Source: Prochlorococcus marinus str. GP2 (GTDB taxonomy: Bacteria; Cyanobacteriota; Cyanobacteriia; PCC-6307; Cyanobiaceae). Taken from it: 64,000 bases of DNA. Within the stretch, counting starts at the first letter, position 1, and the number at the start of each line of letters is the position of its first letter. The stretch covers positions 1-64,000 of the forward strand of contig NZ_JNAH01000003.1 of assembly GCF_000759885.1 (NCBI RefSeq), read 5' to 3'. The notes below the pieces were generated by a model, which was not told the origin of the DNA, ran no database searches, and worked only from the letters and a program-made list of their open reading frames with translations. Positions 9,513 to 19,452 of the stretch are shown in pieces. The translations under genes and the position numbers were made by a program.

Positions 9513-10406
9513 TTAGTTAGGATAGTCAAAACCAATCATTCTTACTTCCGGTTGCAGATAAATTCCTTTTTTTTGTAGTACTTTTTGTTGAATTACAGTT
9601 ATTAATTCATAAATATCACTTGAACTTGCTGAAGAAGTGTTGATTATAAAATTTGAATGCATTGTAGAAATTTCTGCTCCCCCAATTTTAAATCCTTTTA
9701 AACCCATATCATCAATTAATTTTGCTGCATAATTATTTCCAGGATTTTTAAAAACACTACCAAAACTTGGTAGATGATATGGTTGTGTTTCTGTTTTTAA
9801 TTTAAGGTTATTTTTGGTTGTTTGAATTAATTGTTTTAGATTCCCATTAGGTTCAAAATGTAATCTTGCACTAATAATTGTTAAATCATTTATTTGAAAA
9901 GAGCTAAATCTATACTCAAAATTGATATCTTTTTTTTCAATTTCAAGTTCTTCATTAGTTTTATTATTTATAACTTTTACGGAAATAAGATTTTTTGCTA
10001 GCGATAAATTACCTGTGCCAGCATTCATATAAATTGCTCCTCCTAGTGTTCCTGGAATGCCGACAGCCCATTCCCCTCCTTGTAATCCATTTTTAGCAAG
10101 AGAATTAGATAATGTTGGGAGCATTACACCTGCTTCCGCTTCAACAATTCCTGTATATGGCTCTATCCTCAGTGATTTTAATTTTTTTGTACAAATAACT
10201 AAGCCTTTTATGAAAATATTATTTATTAAAAGATTTGAACCTGCGCCAATTATTTGACATCTTTGTTTGTTTAAATTGGCCCATTGTATTAGATATGAAA
10301 ATTCTTCTAAATTTCTTGGCTCAGCAAAATATTCAGCTACTCCTCCCACTTTTATAGTTGTATAACTACTTAGATTACAGTTCTCAGAAAAAATTATTTT
10401 ATTCAT
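9513..10406 (-). CDS. murB: UDP-N-acetylenolpyruvoylglucosamine reductase
   Basis: Second committed step of peptidoglycan precursor synthesis: NADPH-dependent reduction to UDP-MurNAc, FAD-bound. Visible motifs are [12 protein letters not shown] at the N terminus, the FAD-binding [23 protein letters not shown] in the middle, and [12 protein letters not shown] with the active-site serine near residue 216. At 297 residues it lacks the extra C-terminal region of type I enzymes and fits type II MurB. It lies 16 bases downstream of murC. Confidence 0.96.
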   Translation of the reverse strand: MNKIIFSENCNLSSYTTIKVGGVAEYFAEPRNLEEFSYLIQWANLNKQRCQIIGAGSNLLINNIFIKGLVICTKKLKSLRIEPYTGIVEAEAGVMLPTLSNSLAKNGLQGGEWAVGIPGTLGGAIYMNAGTGNLSLAKNLISVKVINNKTNEELEIEKKDINFEYRFSSFQINDLTIISARLHFEPNGNLKQLIQTTKNNLKLKTETQPYHLPSFGSVFKNPGNNYAAKLIDDMGLKGFKIGGAEISTMHSNFIINTSSASSSDIYELITVIQQKVLQKKGIYLQPEVRMIGFDYPN

Positions 10407-10422
10407 AACTTAGTTAACTATT

Positions 10423-11832
10423 TTAATTGTTGTTTCCATTTAAAATTGACCAGAAATTATGACAATCGCCAGCTCCCATATTCAAAATTAAATCCCCTTT
10501 TTGAGTTAATTCGTAAAAATTCTTTGTAACTTCATAATAATTACTTATGTAACTAACATTTTTATTTTTTTTATAAATCAGATCAGTGATAATTTTCGAA
10601 GTAATTTTATTTTTGTTTCCTTCTCCTGCTCCATAAATACTGGTTACATAAACAACATCTGCTTTTGATAATTCTTCAGCCAATTCTTTAGTGAATTGCT
10701 TTACTCGAGAGTATCTATGAGGTTGAAATATGGCTATTAATCTACTTTTTTGATGTTCAATATTATTTTTTTGCTGAATCAATAATCTTCCTAATTTAAT
10801 AGTTTCTTTTATTTCGTTTGGGTGATGTGCATAATCATCATATAAAATTCTTTCATCTATCTGGCCTCTGAATTCAAATCTTTTTTTTGGGAGTTTCAGA
10901 TATTTTATATTTTTCTTAATTTCTATAAAATCTACTCCAATCATTCTTGAAGCTGCTATTGCTGCGGTGATATTGGATAGATTGTGTAATCCTGGAATTG
11001 GAATATTTAAACTACTAATAAAATTTCCATTTTCATAATATTTTCCAATTGTGCATTTTGAATTAATTTCAGTCGGAATTATTGCATAGGCTACGTTTTT
11101 AGCCGTAGTGTTTGACCACTTATAAGTAGAATAAAAATTTTTTCTTGAGGTTTCACAATCAAAATTAAGTAGTAATTTTTTAGAGTTGTTAGCGAAACTT
11201 TTAAAAGAAGATATGACTTCACTTAAATTAGAAAAGTGATCGCAATGATCAAAATCAATATTATTGATTATTCCGATATCAGAATTATATTTGTTAATTG
11301 TCCCATCAGATTCATCAACCTCAGCTACTAAGTATTTTGTATTTTCTAAATGACAATTAGAGTTGTAAATAGGAATTATTCCTCCTGTTATTGAAGAAGA
11401 ATTAAGTGTACATAACTCAAGTATTGTAGATAGAAATGTACTAGTTGATGTTTTTCCGTGGCTGCCGGCTACCGCCAATGCAGTATAAGTGCGCATTAGC
11501 ATTGCTAGTATCTCTGAACGATGTTTTATTGATAAATTTTTTTCTCTGCAGTACGAAAATTCTTCATTTTCTGGCTTGATCGCTGAGCTTACAACAAAAT
11601 TAATCATTTTGTTGGTAAATTTTGAAATAACAAATTCAATATTTTGTCGAATTTGAGAAGTAAATATTACTGCACCTAATTCCTCTAATTTTTTAGTTTC
11701 ATCGTTTTTAACTAAATCAGATCCTGAAACTGAACAACCTTTTTTAAGTAAACCTATTGCTAATGCTGACATCCCAATACCTCCAATCCCAATAAAATGA
11801 AAATGACTTTTCAACAGTAATTTTTTATCCAA
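10423..11832 (-). CDS. murC: UDP-N-acetylmuramate--L-alanine ligase
   Basis: ATP-dependent ligase that adds L-Ala to UDP-MurNAc. Motifs include GIGGIGMSALA (residues 15-25) for UDP binding, the ATP loop GSHGKTST near residue 123, EVDESDGT near 170, and DYAHHPNE near 333. Length (469) is standard. First gene of the murC-murB-ybaB cluster; its start faces gap2 across a 192-base intergenic region that must carry promoters in both directions. Confidence 0.97.
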   Translation of the reverse strand: MDKKLLLKSHFHFIGIGGIGMSALAIGLLKKGCSVSGSDLVKNDETKKLEELGAVIFTSQIRQNIEFVISKFTNKMINFVVSSAIKPENEEFSYCREKNLSIKHRSEILAMLMRTYTALAVAGSHGKTSTSTFLSTILELCTLNSSSITGGIIPIYNSNCHLENTKYLVAEVDESDGTINKYNSDIGIINNIDFDHCDHFSNLSEVISSFKSFANNSKKLLLNFDCETSRKNFYSTYKWSNTTAKNVAYAIIPTEINSKCTIGKYYENGNFISSLNIPIPGLHNLSNITAAIAASRMIGVDFIEIKKNIKYLKLPKKRFEFRGQIDERILYDDYAHHPNEIKETIKLGRLLIQQKNNIEHQKSRLIAIFQPHRYSRVKQFTKELAEELSKADVVYVTSIYGAGEGNKNKITSKIITDLIYKKNKNVSYISNYYEVTKNFYELTQKGDLILNMGAGDCHNFWSILNGNNN

Positions 11833-11959
11833 TGTTTACCTTTTACTTAAATCAAAATAACTTCTAGTTAAAATTTTGCTATTTTTTCTTAAAAAAAATG
11901 TTTTTTTTTCTTGAATTAATACAAAACAAGACTTATTTGCTTAATAAATCAAAAAAAAC

Positions 11960-11988
11960 TTACGTTATTGCACAAAATTCAGTATGAT
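11960..11988 (+). promoter_or_regulatory. Candidate promoter for gap2
   Basis: A TATGAT box (11983-11988) lies 36 bases before the gap2 start codon. A poor -35 match, TTACGT, is placed 17 bases upstream of it. The -10 element is good and the spacing ideal, but the -35 is weak, which is common for genes in this group. Confidence 0.4.
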
Positions 11989-12024
11989 CAGCAACTTAGG
12001 TTAATCTTTTAGAAATTATTAATT

Positions 12025-13047
12025 ATGACTTTGCGTGTTGCAATTAACGGCTTTGGTAGAATTGGTCGAAACTTTATGCGTTGTTGGCTAAGTAGGGGAG
12101 CTTACACCAACATTGAAGTAGTTGGAATTAACGTAACTTCAGATCCCAAGACTAATGCTCATCTATTAAAGTATGATTCAGTCCTCGGTCAGCTTGATGG
12201 TGTTGATATCAAATATACAGATGATACTTTTGTAATTAATAACAAGACAATTAAATGTTTCTCTGATAGAAACCCAATGAATCTACCTTGGAAAGACTGG
12301 GGTGTAGATTTGGTTATTGAATCTACTGGAGTATTTAATACAGACGTAGGTGCAAGTAAGCACTTAGAGGTAGGAGCAAAAAAAGTCATCCTAACTGCTC
12401 CTGGTAAAGGTGATGGCGTTGGTACTTATGTAGTTGGAGTCAATGCTGATACATATAAACATAAGGATTATGATATTTTGAGTAATGCTAGTTGTACAAC
12501 GAACTGTTTAGCTCCAGTAGTTAAAGTTTTAGACCAAACTTTTGGTATTAACAAAGGTTTGATGACTACAATTCATAGTTATACAGGGGATCAAAGAATT
12601 TTAGATAATAGTCATAGAGATCTAAGAAGGGCTAGAGCGGCTGCAACAAATATTGTTCCTACTTCTACAGGAGCTGCAAAAGCAGTAGCTCTGGTATACC
12701 CAGAAATGAAAGGCAAATTAACAGGAATTGCAATGAGAGTTCCAACTCCTAACGTTTCAGCAGTAGATTTTGTTTTTGAATCATCTAAATCTGTCACAGC
12801 TGAAGAAGTGAATAATGCTATCAAGGAAGCATCTCTAAGCTCAATGAAAGGCATTATTAAATATGGAGATGAACCTCTAGTGTCAAGTGATTATGCAGGT
12901 ACTAATGAATCATCAATTGTAGATAGCGACCTAACTATGTGTATTGGAGATAATCTTGTTAAGGTTCTTGCATGGTATGACAATGAGTGGGGTTATAGTC
13001 AGAGGGTTGTAGATTTAGCAGAGATTGTTGCTAAGAATTGGGAATAA
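12025..13047 (+). CDS. gap2: Glyceraldehyde-3-phosphate dehydrogenase (Gap2 type)
   Basis: Calvin-cycle and gluconeogenic GAPDH. The Rossmann motif is GFGRIGRN at residues 8-15 and the catalytic cysteine lies in SNASCTTNC near residue 156. The S-loop and C-terminal [15 protein letters not shown] are intact. Length (340) and the [18 protein letters not shown] region resemble the cyanobacterial and chloroplast Gap2 class, which accepts NADPH; I assign the type by general resemblance. The codon choice is less AT-biased than neighbours, as expected for a highly expressed gene. Confidence 0.95.
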   Translation: MTLRVAINGFGRIGRNFMRCWLSRGAYTNIEVVGINVTSDPKTNAHLLKYDSVLGQLDGVDIKYTDDTFVINNKTIKCFSDRNPMNLPWKDWGVDLVIESTGVFNTDVGASKHLEVGAKKVILTAPGKGDGVGTYVVGVNADTYKHKDYDILSNASCTTNCLAPVVKVLDQTFGINKGLMTTIHSYTGDQRILDNSHRDLRRARAAATNIVPTSTGAAKAVALVYPEMKGKLTGIAMRVPTPNVSAVDFVFESSKSVTAEEVNNAIKEASLSSMKGIIKYGDEPLVSSDYAGTNESSIVDSDLTMCIGDNLVKVLAWYDNEWGYSQRVVDLAEIVAKNWE

Positions 13048-14034
13048 TTAAAAGTGCTTAAAAGGTGTATTTTTTAATAATGCATCTTTTTTATCATCTA
13101 TAAATTCTATCGATGGTTCTCCATCAGCAAAATAGCCAATCTCGTTAATATCTTTATCAAGTTTAGATAAATTCTTTGCCCATTTTTTTGGCAATGAGAA
13201 AACTAATTCGTAATCTTCACCTCCAAAAAAATAATATTCGTCCCATTTATCTCCCGTTGGCCAATCCTTATCTTTGGGTATTTTTTCATAATTTATTATC
13301 GCTTTGCATTTGCTAGCACTTGCTAAATCTTGTAAAGCTTGAAATAGACCATCACTGCTATCAGTACATCCTATTCTTTTGATTTTTTTATTGGAGCGAG
13401 TTTTTATAAGATTTTTTAGAAAATTTGGGTAAACTTTAGGGCGACAAAAATGTTCAATGGATTTATTGATTAATCTTTTTTTAAGAGAAATATCATTATC
13501 TAAATTAATTTTATTTTTAATTAAAAATCCTAGTTTGCTAAGACCATGAATTCCTGTAGTTAAGATGACATCTCCTGGTTTACATGCGTCTCTTCGTAAT
13601 TCAAGTTCACCTTGAATCCCAAAGGCAGTAATTGATATGGCTTTTTGATTACCTTTTGAGCAATCTCCTCCAAGAATTATGCCGCCATATTTTTTTAAAG
13701 CTTTATTTATTCCTCTATATAAGTCTTCAACCCAAAACCACTCAGTTCTAGCAGGTAGAACAAGGCTTATTGTAATACCTATAGTTTTCTTGCTTCCACT
13801 GGATAATAAGTCAGAGATGTTGCTAACAACTGCTTTCCATCCAAGGTCCTGAGGACAAATAGTAATGTCATTGAAATGAACATTTTCTACCAAAGAATCA
13901 GTATTAACAAGTAAATTTTTATTTTTAGTTTTGATTAAAGCGCAATCATCTAAAATTTGGTTTTTAGGCATAAATTTCCCTAGCCTATTTATTAATTCTT
14001 TTTCCCCTATATCTTCTAATATTTCTTTATGCAT
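13048..14034 (-). CDS. thiL: Thiamine-monophosphate kinase
   Basis: Last step of thiamine pyrophosphate synthesis. Family motifs are DDCALI near residue 30, the NTDSLVENVHF metal/ATP block near residue 45, the GGDCSKG block near 122 and GCTDSSDGL near 223, followed by FFGGEDYELVFSL. The length of 328 residues is normal. It begins inside the last bases of the upstream cyclophilin gene (8-base overlap) and ends directly against gap2, one base away and convergent. Confidence 0.94.
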   Translation of the reverse strand: MHKEILEDIGEKELINRLGKFMPKNQILDDCALIKTKNKNLLVNTDSLVENVHFNDITICPQDLGWKAVVSNISDLLSSGSKKTIGITISLVLPARTEWFWVEDLYRGINKALKKYGGIILGGDCSKGNQKAISITAFGIQGELELRRDACKPGDVILTTGIHGLSKLGFLIKNKINLDNDISLKKRLINKSIEHFCRPKVYPNFLKNLIKTRSNKKIKRIGCTDSSDGLFQALQDLASASKCKAIINYEKIPKDKDWPTGDKWDEYYFFGGEDYELVFSLPKKWAKNLSKLDKDINEIGYFADGEPSIEFIDDKKDALLKNTPFKHF

Positions 14035-15118
14035 TTAATTTGAGGTTTTCAATCCCTTCTAAAACATCTATTGAAATAATTGTGTCATCTTTAGTCAGCT
14101 CTTCTAAAACATCAAATCCATCTATAACATAACCAAAGGCAGCATTCCTCCCGTCAATTAAATTGCGACCTGCTGGATTTAATTCTGCTTCATATAGAAA
14201 GAAGAAAAATTGTGATGAGCCATCATCAACTGCGGTATTTGAATGGGACCATCCAAGAGTTCCAAGTGTTGCAAAAGGTAATGTTGGCGTCTCTGTGTAA
14301 AGACCTAAATCTTCAAAAGTTTGATTATAGAAAGTATCTTTTTCATCAGGAATTCTTATTTCTAAAGGAACGTGACGTTCTTCATTTGTTTCAGCATCTA
14401 CATAACCAATAGCTTCCCCAATTGGGTCACCTGTTTGCAGTACAAAAAATTCTTCTGCTCTATTAATTGGCAAATCTTTATAAAAATTTTTTGAAGATAA
14501 ATCTATAAATGCTCCCGCTGTAAGTGGGGCGTTATATCCATCTACAATAGCTTTCATATCTCCTTTGGAGGTCTTTATATTTACTTTTGCTCTGCCAAGT
14601 AATCGTGGTAAATTATCAAACTCTTGGGGAATAGGGTATGGAAACTCACTTGGTAGAAAATATTCTTCTAATCCACCTATTTTATCTAAAGCATCTCTTC
14701 GGGTCGCTATAAATGAGTACTTATCCTTTGATTTAGAGTAATCTTGAAGGCTATCAAAATTTTCTTTGAGCTCTAAAAATGTTTTTTCAGCAATTTTCTT
14801 TTTGTCTTTTGGTAGATCTTGAATTATTTTACTTTGGTTTTTTTTCAGTAAAGATTGACATTTTGTAACAGTTTTCGTGAGAGCGGGCCATCTTCCTCCT
14901 CTTACAAGGTCACTAGTTTCTTCCAGTTTGTGTTGAAGTTCTTGTAACTCAACTTGCTTGATAGGGAGTGCGTTTCTGAGGATTGCACTAGGGTCTTTTA
15001 CTGCATTTCCAGTAGGTAAATCCGCTAGTACTTGAATCGGTTTTAAGAGAAAAACCTGTAAAATTACAATCGATAGAATTAAGAAAAGTTTGTTCTGATT
15101 TGATAAGAATTTTTGCAT
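14027..15118 (-). CDS. Cyclophilin-type peptidyl-prolyl isomerase, TLP40/CYP38-like, exported
   Basis: The N terminus has a signal-like hydrophobic stretch (about residues 10-32, ending VLA). A helical region follows (about 45-160), and a cyclophilin-like domain fills the C-terminal half. This layout matches the thylakoid-lumen TLP40/CYP38 family, which assists photosystem II assembly in plants and cyanobacteria. The recognisable cyclophilin block is [20 protein letters not shown]; the usual isomerase-site residues are partly replaced, as in CYP38. Divergent from efp with only 43 bases between starts. Confidence 0.86.
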   Translation of the reverse strand: MQKFLSNQNKLFLILSIVILQVFLLKPIQVLADLPTGNAVKDPSAILRNALPIKQVELQELQHKLEETSDLVRGGRWPALTKTVTKCQSLLKKNQSKIIQDLPKDKKKIAEKTFLELKENFDSLQDYSKSKDKYSFIATRRDALDKIGGLEEYFLPSEFPYPIPQEFDNLPRLLGRAKVNIKTSKGDMKAIVDGYNAPLTAGAFIDLSSKNFYKDLPINRAEEFFVLQTGDPIGEAIGYVDAETNEERHVPLEIRIPDEKDTFYNQTFEDLGLYTETPTLPFATLGTLGWSHSNTAVDDGSSQFFFFLYEAELNPAGRNLIDGRNAAFGYVIDGFDVLEELTKDDTIISIDVLEGIENLKLNA

Positions 15119-15161
15119 AGCACTCTTGCAGGTTTATGATCCTTGGGGATATAATACAGGA

Positions 15162-15722
15162 ATGATTTCCAGTAACGATTTTCGCACAGGTACTACCATC
15201 GAATTGGATGGACAAGTTTGGCGTGTTGTAGAATTTCTACATGTCAAGCCTGGCAAGGGTTCTGCTTTCGTGCGAACAAAATTAAAATCAGTTCAAAGCG
15301 GCAACGTGGTTGAAAAAACTTTTCGAGCCGGAGAATCAGTACAGCAGGCTATCCTTGAGAAGTCTAACCTCCAGCATACATATGTGGAGTCCGGAGATTA
15401 TGTTTTTATGGATATGACAAGTTTCGAAGAGACTAGACTTTCCTCTGAACAAATTGGAAAAGGGGCAAAGTATTTGAAAGAGGGAATGGAGGTCACAGTC
15501 ATTTTCCACAATGGTAAAGTTTTAGAAGTTGAACTTCCAATATCTATTACTTTGAAAGTTACTGAGACTGATCCTGGAGTTAAAGGGGATACTGCTAGTG
15601 GGGGCACGAAACCAGCTATTCTAGAAACAGGTGCTCAAGTTATGGTACCTTTATTTATTTCTGTGGGAGAAATGATTAAAGTTGATACTCGTAACGATAG
15701 TTATCTTGGACGTGAAAATTAA
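15162..15722 (+). CDS. efp: Translation elongation factor P
   Basis: Relieves ribosome stalling at polyproline stretches. I choose ATG 15162 ([10 protein letters not shown]), which gives the standard 186 residues and the conserved N terminus; an in-frame TTG at 15126 would add 12 unconserved residues. Domain I carries the lysine loop [10 protein letters not shown], followed by two OB domains ending in [15 protein letters not shown]. Its stop overlaps the accB start by one base, so efp-accB form a coupled pair, an arrangement common in cyanobacteria. Confidence 0.97.
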   Translation: MISSNDFRTGTTIELDGQVWRVVEFLHVKPGKGSAFVRTKLKSVQSGNVVEKTFRAGESVQQAILEKSNLQHTYVESGDYVFMDMTSFEETRLSSEQIGKGAKYLKEGMEVTVIFHNGKVLEVELPISITLKVTETDPGVKGDTASGGTKPAILETGAQVMVPLFISVGEMIKVDTRNDSYLGREN

Positions 15723-16228
15723 TGGCTATGAAACTAGATCATGAAGACTTAAATCGCTTAATAGAGAAAATCTCAATAAGCGATATTCAAGAATTCTCAT
15801 TAGAGGGAGAAGATTTTAAACTCGAAATAAAGCGGAATTTATTTGATCAGAACCAATTTACTAATAATTCAGTTTCAAAAACTTCATCTGACAGTCAAGT
15901 AATTTCTAATCAAAAATCTATTAATGATAATGTCCAAATAGTTAATGAGCCAAAGGTACCTCAGGTAGCTCCTCCTGGACGCTCAGACCTGATTGATATT
16001 ACTTCACCTATGGTTGGCACGTTTTATAGAGCTGCAGCGCCAGGCGAGGACCCTTTCGTTGAAATAGGAAATAATGTTAAAGTCGGCCAAACTATTTGTA
16101 TTTTGGAAGCTATGAAGTTAATGAATGAGATTGAGTCTGAATTTAATGCTGAAATAGTAGAGATTCTTGTTGAAAATGGGACTCCAGTTGAATTTGGTCA
16201 AGTTCTAATGCGTGTTAAGCAGTCTTGA
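15722..16228 (+). CDS. accB: Biotin carboxyl carrier protein of acetyl-CoA carboxylase
   Basis: Carries biotin between the two half-reactions of acetyl-CoA carboxylase. The C-terminal biotinyl domain (about residues 90-168) has EAMKLMNEI, with biotinylated lysine at K132, and a thumb region typical of BCCP. A Ser/Asn-rich and then Pro-containing linker precedes it. The biotin carboxylase partner is at 55897. It starts within the efp stop codon and its last 24 bases overlap the convergent pdxA. Confidence 0.96.
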   Translation: MAMKLDHEDLNRLIEKISISDIQEFSLEGEDFKLEIKRNLFDQNQFTNNSVSKTSSDSQVISNQKSINDNVQIVNEPKVPQVAPPGRSDLIDITSPMVGTFYRAAAPGEDPFVEIGNNVKVGQTICILEAMKLMNEIESEFNAEIVEILVENGTPVEFGQVLMRVKQS

Positions 16229-17239
16229 ATTTTTAGTCATTTCTACGGCAGCTTTTATAGCTTCAACCATACTTTGTGATTGAGCAATGCCTTTGCCGGC
16301 AATATCAAATCCTGTTCCATGATCAGGAGAAGTTCTTATGAAAGGTAAACCTATTGTTGTATTTACTGAGTAATTAAGAGCTATAACCTTCATCGGTATT
16401 AAACCTTGATCATGATACATAGCAAGAATACCATCATGTTTTTCAGCATCTTTTTGTCTCCAAGCTTTTGCGGAAGAATTCCAACAACTATCTGGTGATA
16501 AAGGTCCTAATAATTCAATATCTTTATTCTTAGCATTCCAAGCAATCAAAGAATTACTAAGCCAATCTTTTTCTTCATTTCCCAAAATACCTTCTTCGCC
16601 AGCATGAGGGTTTAATCCAGCAACTCTTAAAGTAGGTTTCTTTTCATACGAGAGACAAAATTCTTTTAAAAGATCTAATTTGGCGTGGATTAAATTTGTA
16701 TTTAGTCTTTTTGGTACTTCACAAAGTGCTATGTGAGTTGTAGCTAGTAATGTATTAAATCTCCAACCTGTTATTGGTGATTTAGCTGTGAATAACATAC
16801 CGAAATTTTTTACTCTGCATGATTTTGCTATTACTTCTGTTTGCCCAGAAAAGTTATGGCCAGCAAGTGCCCATGATTTTTTGCAAATTGGGCCAGTCAC
16901 AAGTGCTGAATTAGGATATTGTTTTACAATTTCAATTGCTTTTGTTAGGTAATAAAAACTTGAATGTCCATAACTTGATTGAGATTCATTTTTAGATGAA
17001 GAAATTTCGATATTGTGAATTTGTAAATTTTTTGGGTTTGCGATTTTTTTCAATCCTAGATTTTTAAGTTGTGTATATGTATTCTCTAGATTATTTTTTG
17101 ACCCAACTAATATATAGTCAGTATTCTCTGGTATCTCACGAGAACCAAGAGCTTTTAAAATTATTTCAGGTCCTATACCAGACTCATCACCGACACTTAA
17201 TACAATCTTAAATTTTTCACTAGTATTTTTTATATTCAT
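16205..17239 (-). CDS. pdxA: 4-hydroxythreonine-4-phosphate dehydrogenase
   Basis: Vitamin B6 biosynthesis enzyme that oxidises 4-phosphohydroxy-L-threonine. Conserved features are GDESGIGPEI near residue 17, the metal-binding histidines in the TTHIALCEVP and MYHDQGLIPMK blocks, GLNPHAGEEG near 208, and RTSPDHGTGFDIAGKG near the end. Length (344) fits. It follows the NAD-epimerase-like gene on the minus strand by 21 bases. Confidence 0.96.
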   Translation of the reverse strand: MNIKNTSEKFKIVLSVGDESGIGPEIILKALGSREIPENTDYILVGSKNNLENTYTQLKNLGLKKIANPKNLQIHNIEISSSKNESQSSYGHSSFYYLTKAIEIVKQYPNSALVTGPICKKSWALAGHNFSGQTEVIAKSCRVKNFGMLFTAKSPITGWRFNTLLATTHIALCEVPKRLNTNLIHAKLDLLKEFCLSYEKKPTLRVAGLNPHAGEEGILGNEEKDWLSNSLIAWNAKNKDIELLGPLSPDSCWNSSAKAWRQKDAEKHDGILAMYHDQGLIPMKVIALNYSVNTTIGLPFIRTSPDHGTGFDIAGKGIAQSQSMVEAIKAAVEMTKNSRLLNTH

Positions 17240-17260
17240 TAAAAGTTTTTAAATTAATAT

Positions 17261-18136
17261 TCAAAGATTTAAAAAGCAGTTTTTTAGGCCAAGTTTATAG
17301 TTTTTATAAATTAGTTTATATCCTAATGTTTCGCATAATAATTTATTAGAAACTTTTCTGTTTTCCATCCAAAATGATTGGGCTATAGGTGACAATTCTT
17401 TTTTTACTTCTTCAAATAATGTCGGCTTTGGCATTTTTAGGCCAAGTAAATCGTAACAATATTGAATAACTTCTATTTGAGAGCAGGGTTCATCATCTGC
17501 AATATTAATAATTTTATGAAATTTTAAAATATCTTTATTTTGTAATAAGTAAATAATTGCATTTGCAATATCAGCTACATGAATCCTTGAAAATACTTGA
17601 TCTTTTTTTGTAATAACGCGAATTTTTTGATTTCTGATTGCCTCAAAAGTAGATCTTCCAGGTCCATAAATACCAGGTAACCTGAAAATTTGTACGGGCA
17701 AATTAGATTCAATCCATTCTTTTTCGCAATTTAATCTATTAAGGCTCCTTTTTTGAAGAGGATTCGGTTTATTCCTTTCAGATACCCAATCGCCTTCCGT
17801 ATTGCCATATACTCCTGTGGTAGATAAATATCCAACCCATTCAAGGGATAAACTTTCTAGTTTACTTTGAAGAATTCTTAGTACTGGATCGTTGCCATTT
17901 TTGTTGGGAGGTATGCAGCTAAGAATATGTGTGACGCCATCAAAAACTTCTTCACTAGGGACTATTCCGTTTTCACTGTCAAAAACGAAACTATTTGGAT
18001 CTTTGTTTTTAGATCTCGAACTTGTTAAAGCAGTACAACCTAATTTTCTTATTGTTTTTGCAAAAAAACTACCGCTGAAACCACATCCTAAGATTAAAAA
18101 TTTATTTTTTCTTAGTAAACTTGCCAAGTTATTCAT
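17261..18136 (-). CDS. NAD(P)-binding epimerase/dehydratase-like protein
   Basis: Extended SDR-like Rossmann protein. The N-terminal nucleotide-binding motif is LGCGFSGSFFAKTI (about residues 17-30). A YLSTTGVYGNTEGDWV segment follows; it resembles the YxxxK region but places the active tyrosine in a TGVYG context, as in YeeZ-like proteins. RLPGIYGPGRS appears near 160. The substrate is unknown; it is close to the group annotated as nucleoside-diphosphate-sugar epimerases. It precedes pdxA on the same strand. Confidence 0.8.
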   Translation of the reverse strand: MNNLASLLRKNKFLILGCGFSGSFFAKTIRKLGCTALTSSRSKNKDPNSFVFDSENGIVPSEEVFDGVTHILSCIPPNKNGNDPVLRILQSKLESLSLEWVGYLSTTGVYGNTEGDWVSERNKPNPLQKRSLNRLNCEKEWIESNLPVQIFRLPGIYGPGRSTFEAIRNQKIRVITKKDQVFSRIHVADIANAIIYLLQNKDILKFHKIINIADDEPCSQIEVIQYCYDLLGLKMPKPTLFEEVKKELSPIAQSFWMENRKVSNKLLCETLGYKLIYKNYKLGLKNCFLNL

Positions 18137-18171
18137 ATAGTATTAGAGTAGTACATATGTATTAATTTACA

Positions 18172-18399
18172 ATGAATACAGTTGTTAAGCCTCAATTAAA
18201 TTCAAAAACTTTCTGCAGTAGCAAAAACTATATTTTTCTTAAAGAAAAAAAGATAAGTTTTCTTAATATCAAATTCTATCAAAAATTATTTGTTGTCTTC
18301 ATTTCATTGTCCACATTTTTAATAATCCCAGAATCGCCAAGAGAATTGGAAAACATTTGTGAGATCTATAATTCTAAATCTTTATGTAATGTCTGGTAG
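18172..18399 (+). CDS. Small hypothetical membrane protein
   Basis: 75 residues with a basic N-terminal half and one hydrophobic segment (about residues 43-53, LFVVFISLSTFLIIP), then a short tail with two cysteines. No family recognised. The ATG is preceded by an AT-rich intergenic stretch shared with the divergent epimerase-like gene. It ends one base before the convergent HNH gene. The tight fit between two genes supports a real gene, but composition is not decisive. Confidence 0.5.
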   Translation: MNTVVKPQLNSKTFCSSKNYIFLKEKKISFLNIKFYQKLFVVFISLSTFLIIPESPRELENICEIYNSKSLCNVW

Positions 18400-18801
18400 T
18401 TAAGCTGCCTTATATTTTGATTTATTTTTTTCGCAATCCTTATTATTTACCTTGAAGTTAGGAGTTGCCCATTGTAATAATCTTATAGCTAATCTTAAAT
18501 CACCTTCTAACCATGCTCTTATCGCCATTGCTCTTCTAGGATCATAAAATTTTTGCTTTCTATACCAATATAAAGCATTTTCATCTGATTTATCCCCATT
18601 ACAAGAAAGACAAGCAGGTACACAGTTTTCTGTAGTGCTTAAGCCACCTTGGCTACGTGGTAAAACATGGTCAATAGATTCAGATGGTTTTCCGCAATAT
18701 ATACAACTCTTTCCTGTAAATCTATGAATTGATTTTCGCCATTGTCTAAATCTGAACTTAGGACATAGGTCCTCTAAAAAAACCGCATCATTAATATGCA
18801 T
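18400..18801 (-). CDS. HNH endonuclease family protein
   Basis: Small HNH protein of the kind common in cyanobacteria. The domain spans about residues 30-75: zinc pairs CIYC (33-36) and CLSC (64-67), the catalytic DH at 44-45 (ESIDHVLPRSQGG) and the asparagines of ENCVPACLSCNGD. After the domain come a basic WYRKQKFYDPRRA segment and a Lys-rich end. There is no methylase, specificity subunit or mobile element beside it, so it is not obviously part of a restriction or homing system. Confidence 0.85.
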   Translation of the reverse strand: MHINDAVFLEDLCPKFRFRQWRKSIHRFTGKSCIYCGKPSESIDHVLPRSQGGLSTTENCVPACLSCNGDKSDENALYWYRKQKFYDPRRAMAIRAWLEGDLRLAIRLLQWATPNFKVNNKDCEKNKSKYKAA

Positions 18802-18967
18802 TAAGGCTATTTAATTAAATAAATAATGGCTTGAAAATATCAAAAGTCAATATTTTTTTATTATTTTTTAGTTCAAATAAGATTACAAAAATATAATTTA
18901 GTGTATATAGATACAAAATAAAAATTTATAAATAATCTTTCTATAGATTATTATTTTAAATTCTTAA

Positions 18968-19396
18968 CTAATAGCTGTACCTATCAAGAGTTGCTTCTGA
19001 GAATTGTTCATTAGTTTCATCAATGTTTTCTTTATCTCTTGATTCTTTTTCCTTTCTTTTTCTTTCTTTTTCTAATTCTCTTTGAAGTTTTCTATCTGGA
19101 TGAAGTTTATCTAAGTATTCAATACAGTAACTAAATTTTTCGCGTTCTCTTATTACTGTTTCAGTGATTTGTGATGCTGCTTGTTTAGGAGATACTTTAA
19201 AAATCCCCCCTTTTTGTTTTTTTATGTAAGTATATGCTGCTTCCCAACTACTTCTATGGTCATTCCCACTATCTCGCATACTACAAAAAATTTCTGCTCC
19301 AAATGATCCTGCACTTACTTTTGAGGTTGTAAAAATTAAGGGAGTTAATACTCCTAGAATTAAAAATATTATTTTTTTTTGCTCTAATCTTTCCAT
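18968..19396 (-). CDS. Secreted hypothetical protein with charged C terminus
   Basis: 142 residues. The N-terminal signal peptide is clear (basic start, hydrophobic residues 9-25, likely cleavage near KVSAG). The mature part has two cysteines (CSMRDSG and YCIEYL) that could form a disulfide, and a very charged Glu/Lys/Arg helix from about residue 100. Similar short exported proteins occur in picocyanobacteria with no known role. It stands alone between the HNH gene and the AbrB-like gene. Confidence 0.65.
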   Translation of the reverse strand: MERLEQKKIIFLILGVLTPLIFTTSKVSAGSFGAEIFCSMRDSGNDHRSSWEAAYTYIKKQKGGIFKVSPKQAASQITETVIREREKFSYCIEYLDKLHPDRKLQRELEKERKRKEKESRDKENIDETNEQFSEATLDRYSY

Positions 19397-19452
19397 TAAA
19401 CTTTTTTCTTCTATTTAAAAATATCTTTAATTAACAATATGTCTATAGAAAT

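Noticed and set aside
12612-12854. Antisense ORF within gap2
   Set aside because: Mirror of a strongly conserved gene; composition follows from gap2 codons.
15126-15161. TTG start 12 codons upstream for EF-P
   Set aside because: The family N terminus [10 protein letters not shown] begins at ATG 15162; the additional residues are not conserved and would fill the promoter region.
18152-18161. Palindrome TACATATGTA as operator
   Set aside because: Short palindromes are frequent in such AT-rich sequence and no second copy or known box supports it.
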